From an uncultured Flavobacteriales bacterium (lineage in GTDB: Bacteria; Bacteroidota; Bacteroidia; Flavobacteriales_D; Sanyastnellaceae): DNA of 7,292 bases. The notes beneath the pieces were generated by a model. The model saw only the letters and a list, made by a program, of their open reading frames with translations. It did not search any database and was not told where the DNA came from. Shown here in pieces: positions 5,251-7,292 of the stretch. The position numbers were made by a program, and so were the translations under genes. The first letter of the stretch is position 1; every line of letters begins with the position of its first letter. Location of the stretch: NCBI GenBank assembly GCA_937890245.1, contig CALACF010000199.1, positions 1 to 7,292 of the forward strand, in the 5' to 3' direction.

Positions 5251-7292
5251 GCTGGGTTGCAAGGTGGCGACTGGTTTCGAGCGGCCCAACTTTAGGAGCA
5301 GCATTTCGATGGCGAGGAATGCCAATCCAGCGGCGATCAGGTACATCCAGAGGGGGCGTTGGCCTTCAGAAGCGCCCACTGCGCGCACCACGGACTCTAC
5401 TTCTCCTGACAACACTTCGGCCCGGCTCCATCCAGCTGCGTTCAACTTTTTTGAGAATTCGTCGACTTCCCAGCTGGCCAATTCAGACTCGCGCGGATCC
5501 GGATTCACGCCCAATGCATACCGCTCGGAACCCAATCCACTGGGGTCGAGCTGAACGATTTCGTAGTTGCCAGGGGAGAGGCTGCCCGACTCGATTTCGA
5601 TAGCGATTCCGCCCGGTACATTTTGTACCGCGGGCCGCAGCCCTCCTGGCTCAATTGTCCACGGCGCGTCCGTTCGCATCTGGGCGCCTCCGATTAAAAT
5701 ACGGCTTTCTCGCCCCGCCGTGGCGCTGATCAGAGGCGTTTGCCGAGCATTTTCTGCCATCCTTAGCAAGGTCGGCACCCACAGTGCGTGGTGCGCCAAG
5801 TTGTTCCAGTCGGATTGCAAAGGGCTGGCCAGGGCATAAAACTTTCCACTCCCAAAAGCACCTGCAGTAATGAACGCGTCGCCGCCTGGAAATGACAACA
5901 AGGGGCGATCCCCACGCAGACTTTGTCCCGGCCGCGAATGCCAACCCCGCACATTTGGAAGGTCGATGCGCTCGGGCAGGTTGTTGAACACGCCGCGGAA
6001 ATGCGGGTGCTTGTCGTGGATTTCACCTAAACGCACGGGCTCCTCTAGCGCTGTCCAGGGCCCGAATCGAGATGTCCCCAGCCGGGTCATCAATTGTCCC
6101 CAGCCTGTTCCCAGTTCGCCAGCCGGTGGGATGAACAGCACGCTGCCGCCTCCCTCAATTAGATTCACCAGCACTTCGATCCAGCCCGAACTCGGATTGC
6201 GGACCCCAGCGATGACAACCAAGTCGGCCCGCTCAATTTCAGCAAATCGAGCGGCGCCCTCTGATTGGATGTCGAGCGCAAACTGCTGCTCATCCGAGAA
6301 GATGCGGCCCAGCGCCACCTCTTCGTGGACCGTGGCGGCGTCTCCAATTACCAGCGCAGTCTTGATTTGCTCGACCACCTCGTATCCCATGTAAAACGCA
6401 TCGTCAAAGACCACGGGCGCATCGTCTAAGCGGATGATGCCATGTTGCAAGCCCAAGCCCGGGTGGCTGTACGTCAAGACCGTATCCGTAGCGCGGCCAG
6501 GTTGCAAGTCAAAGCCTCCGATGGCCACGCGTTCTCCGTCTATATGGAGGGAGAGCGGCAGCCCTTGCAAGGGCCGGTTTGCATCATGTGCGATGCGCAC
6601 ATGCAACCGCTCGGAGCGTCCTGCAAGGCGCATAGGTGCTTCAAACCAAGCGGAATCTATGCGGACATTTGGCTTGAAAACGGGCATTTGCGCAACAAAT
6701 CTTAGTGCCAAAGAAGAGTCCCCCGGGGCCTGAGCTCTGGGAATATTCCCATGGCTCGACTTCTGCAAGTCACTGAAGACAAAGGCGTTTGGCGTACTTT
6801 CTCCAGCCTGCTGTAGGCGCTCCATCTGGCGCATCATCACCGCTTCAATCGGCTGAGCGGCATGTGCCGGAGCGACGAGCGCAATCCGCTCAAGGGCCTC
6901 CTTCTGTGAAAGCATCCGCTGGTCCTCGGCCAAAAACCCCGTCGTTAACACGTGGAACCGGTCCGTCGCTTCGTACCAATCCACAATGGAAGTTGCCTGG
7001 ATTTTTGCCGTCTCGAGCAGCCCGCCATTGCGCCCCTCTCCCTGCATCGACGGGCTGTTGTCAATGTAAATCGACACCATCTTATGTCCTCCTGTGCCGC
7101 GGTCCGCCTCAAAAACGGGCTCGGCAAAAGCCAGAATCAGCGCCGCCATGGCCAGCAGGCGCATCAGCAAGATCAACAGATGCCGCAGCCGGCTACGCGA
7201 CTTGGTTTCGCGTCTCACTTCCTGCAAAAAGGCCGTCTGCGAGAATGCCACTTTGCGCGCCCTTCGAAAACTGAAGAGGTGCACCAGGATTG
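5248..7292 (-). CDS. BatA/VWA-type membrane protein, 5' partial
   Basis: A large membrane-anchored protein with at least 680 residues in the window. The frame stays open to the window edge (ILVHLFSFRRARKV...), and homologues carry one more hydrophobic segment before HLFxFRR, so the true start is outside; the GTG at 7284 is internal. Counting from that GTG, residues 1-60 are the BatA N-terminal domain (HLFSFRR, then a membrane segment near 34-56). A VWA-like domain follows with MIDAS D75-N-S77-P-S79 and VFSDLQKS near 168-175, then a beta-rich region (about 205-300). A class I glutamine-amidotransferase-like fold begins near 305-387 (ALVIGD, LVVIAG, GGGSVLFIPP), with FGSGKFYALASP later. The C-terminal membrane segment is at about 645-665 with a short basic tail. 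This arrangement occurs in uncharacterised BatA-domain proteins; VWA domains usually bind partner proteins in a metal-dependent way. It is coupled (TGATG) to the dihydroorotase-like gene. No function is proposed beyond a membrane-associated protein-interaction role. Confidence 0.85.
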   Translation of the reverse strand, partial: ILVHLFSFRRARKVAFSQTAFLQEVRRETKSRSRLRHLLILLMRLLAMAALILAFAEPVFEADRGTGGHKMVSIYIDNSPSMQGEGRNGGLLETAKIQATSIVDWYEATDRFHVLTTGFLAEDQRMLSQKEALERIALVAPAHAAQPIEAVMMRQMERLQQAGESTPNAFVFSDLQKSSHGNIPRAQAPGDSSLALRFVAQMPVFKPNVRIDSAWFEAPMRLAGRSERLHVRIAHDANRPLQGLPLSLHIDGERVAIGGFDLQPGRATDTVLTYSHPGLGLQHGIIRLDDAPVVFDDAFYMGYEVVEQIKTALVIGDAATVHEEVALGRIFSDEQQFALDIQSEGAARFAEIERADLVVIAGVRNPSSGWIEVLVNLIEGGGSVLFIPPAGELGTGWGQLMTRLGTSRFGPWTALEEPVRLGEIHDKHPHFRGVFNNLPERIDLPNVRGWHSRPGQSLRGDRPLLSFPGGDAFITAGAFGSGKFYALASPLQSDWNNLAHHALWVPTLLRMAENARQTPLISATAGRESRILIGGAQMRTDAPWTIEPGGLRPAVQNVPGGIAIEIESGSLSPGNYEIVQLDPSGLGSERYALGVNPDPRESELASWEVDEFSKKLNAAGWSRAEVLSGEVESVVRAVGASEGQRPLWMYLIAAGLAFLAIEMLLLKLGRSKPVATLQPS

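Noticed and set aside
5870..6394. Open frame of 174 codons on the + strand inside the BatA/VWA gene
   Set aside because: Antisense to a gene with clear domains; its translation is low-complexity Ser/Pro/Arg-rich and matches no family I know.

Overview
The window reads as chromosomal DNA from a member of the Bacteroidota, probably a relatively GC-rich flavobacterial-type lineage. No rRNA or marker gene fixes the taxon. The inference rests on a set of protein families I associate with that phylum: a two-domain polysaccharide deacetylase with an HPxYxS-type active-site segment, a YjjG-type HAD phosphatase beginning close to 'FFDLDRTLWDFE', a DUF3467 protein, a BatA/VWA membrane protein, and a dihydroorotase-like protein without the histidine metal ligands. 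Ribosome binding sites are weak or absent throughout, which also fits Bacteroidota. Coding density is very high and every gap between genes is under 40 bases.

Left part, + strand (1-3933): this is a tightly packed run of genes. It starts with a nearly complete non-hydrolysing UDP-GlcNAc 2-epimerase whose first few codons lie outside the window. Its stop codon overlaps (ATGA) the start of a polysaccharide deacetylase-like gene that should span 1072-2387. That gene is split into two frames by one missing T in a run of seven T's at 1783-1789. Its 3' end overlaps a small multi-spanning membrane protein by 13 bases. A YjjG-like HAD phosphatase and a small DUF3467 protein follow, separated by a short imperfect tandem repeat that contains the HAD stop codon.

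Right part, - strand (3956-7292): two translationally coupled genes converge on the + strand block. A large BatA/VWA-type membrane protein, cut at its 5' end by the window edge, shares the A of its TGA stop with the ATG of a dihydroorotase-like gene. The latter keeps the class I dihydroorotase fold signature but has lost all four histidine metal ligands, so it is predicted to be a non-catalytic homologue. A perfect 6-bp hairpin sits in the short convergent gap.

Together, the epimerase, deacetylase and perhaps the membrane protein look like a cell-surface or nucleotide-sugar polysaccharide group. The HAD and DUF3467 genes look like housekeeping neighbours. The BatA/dihydroorotase-like pair is a separate transcription unit. 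I see no mobile element, CRISPR array, tRNA or rRNA. The most notable signals are the frameshift and the dihydroorotase pseudoenzyme coupled to a VWA membrane protein.
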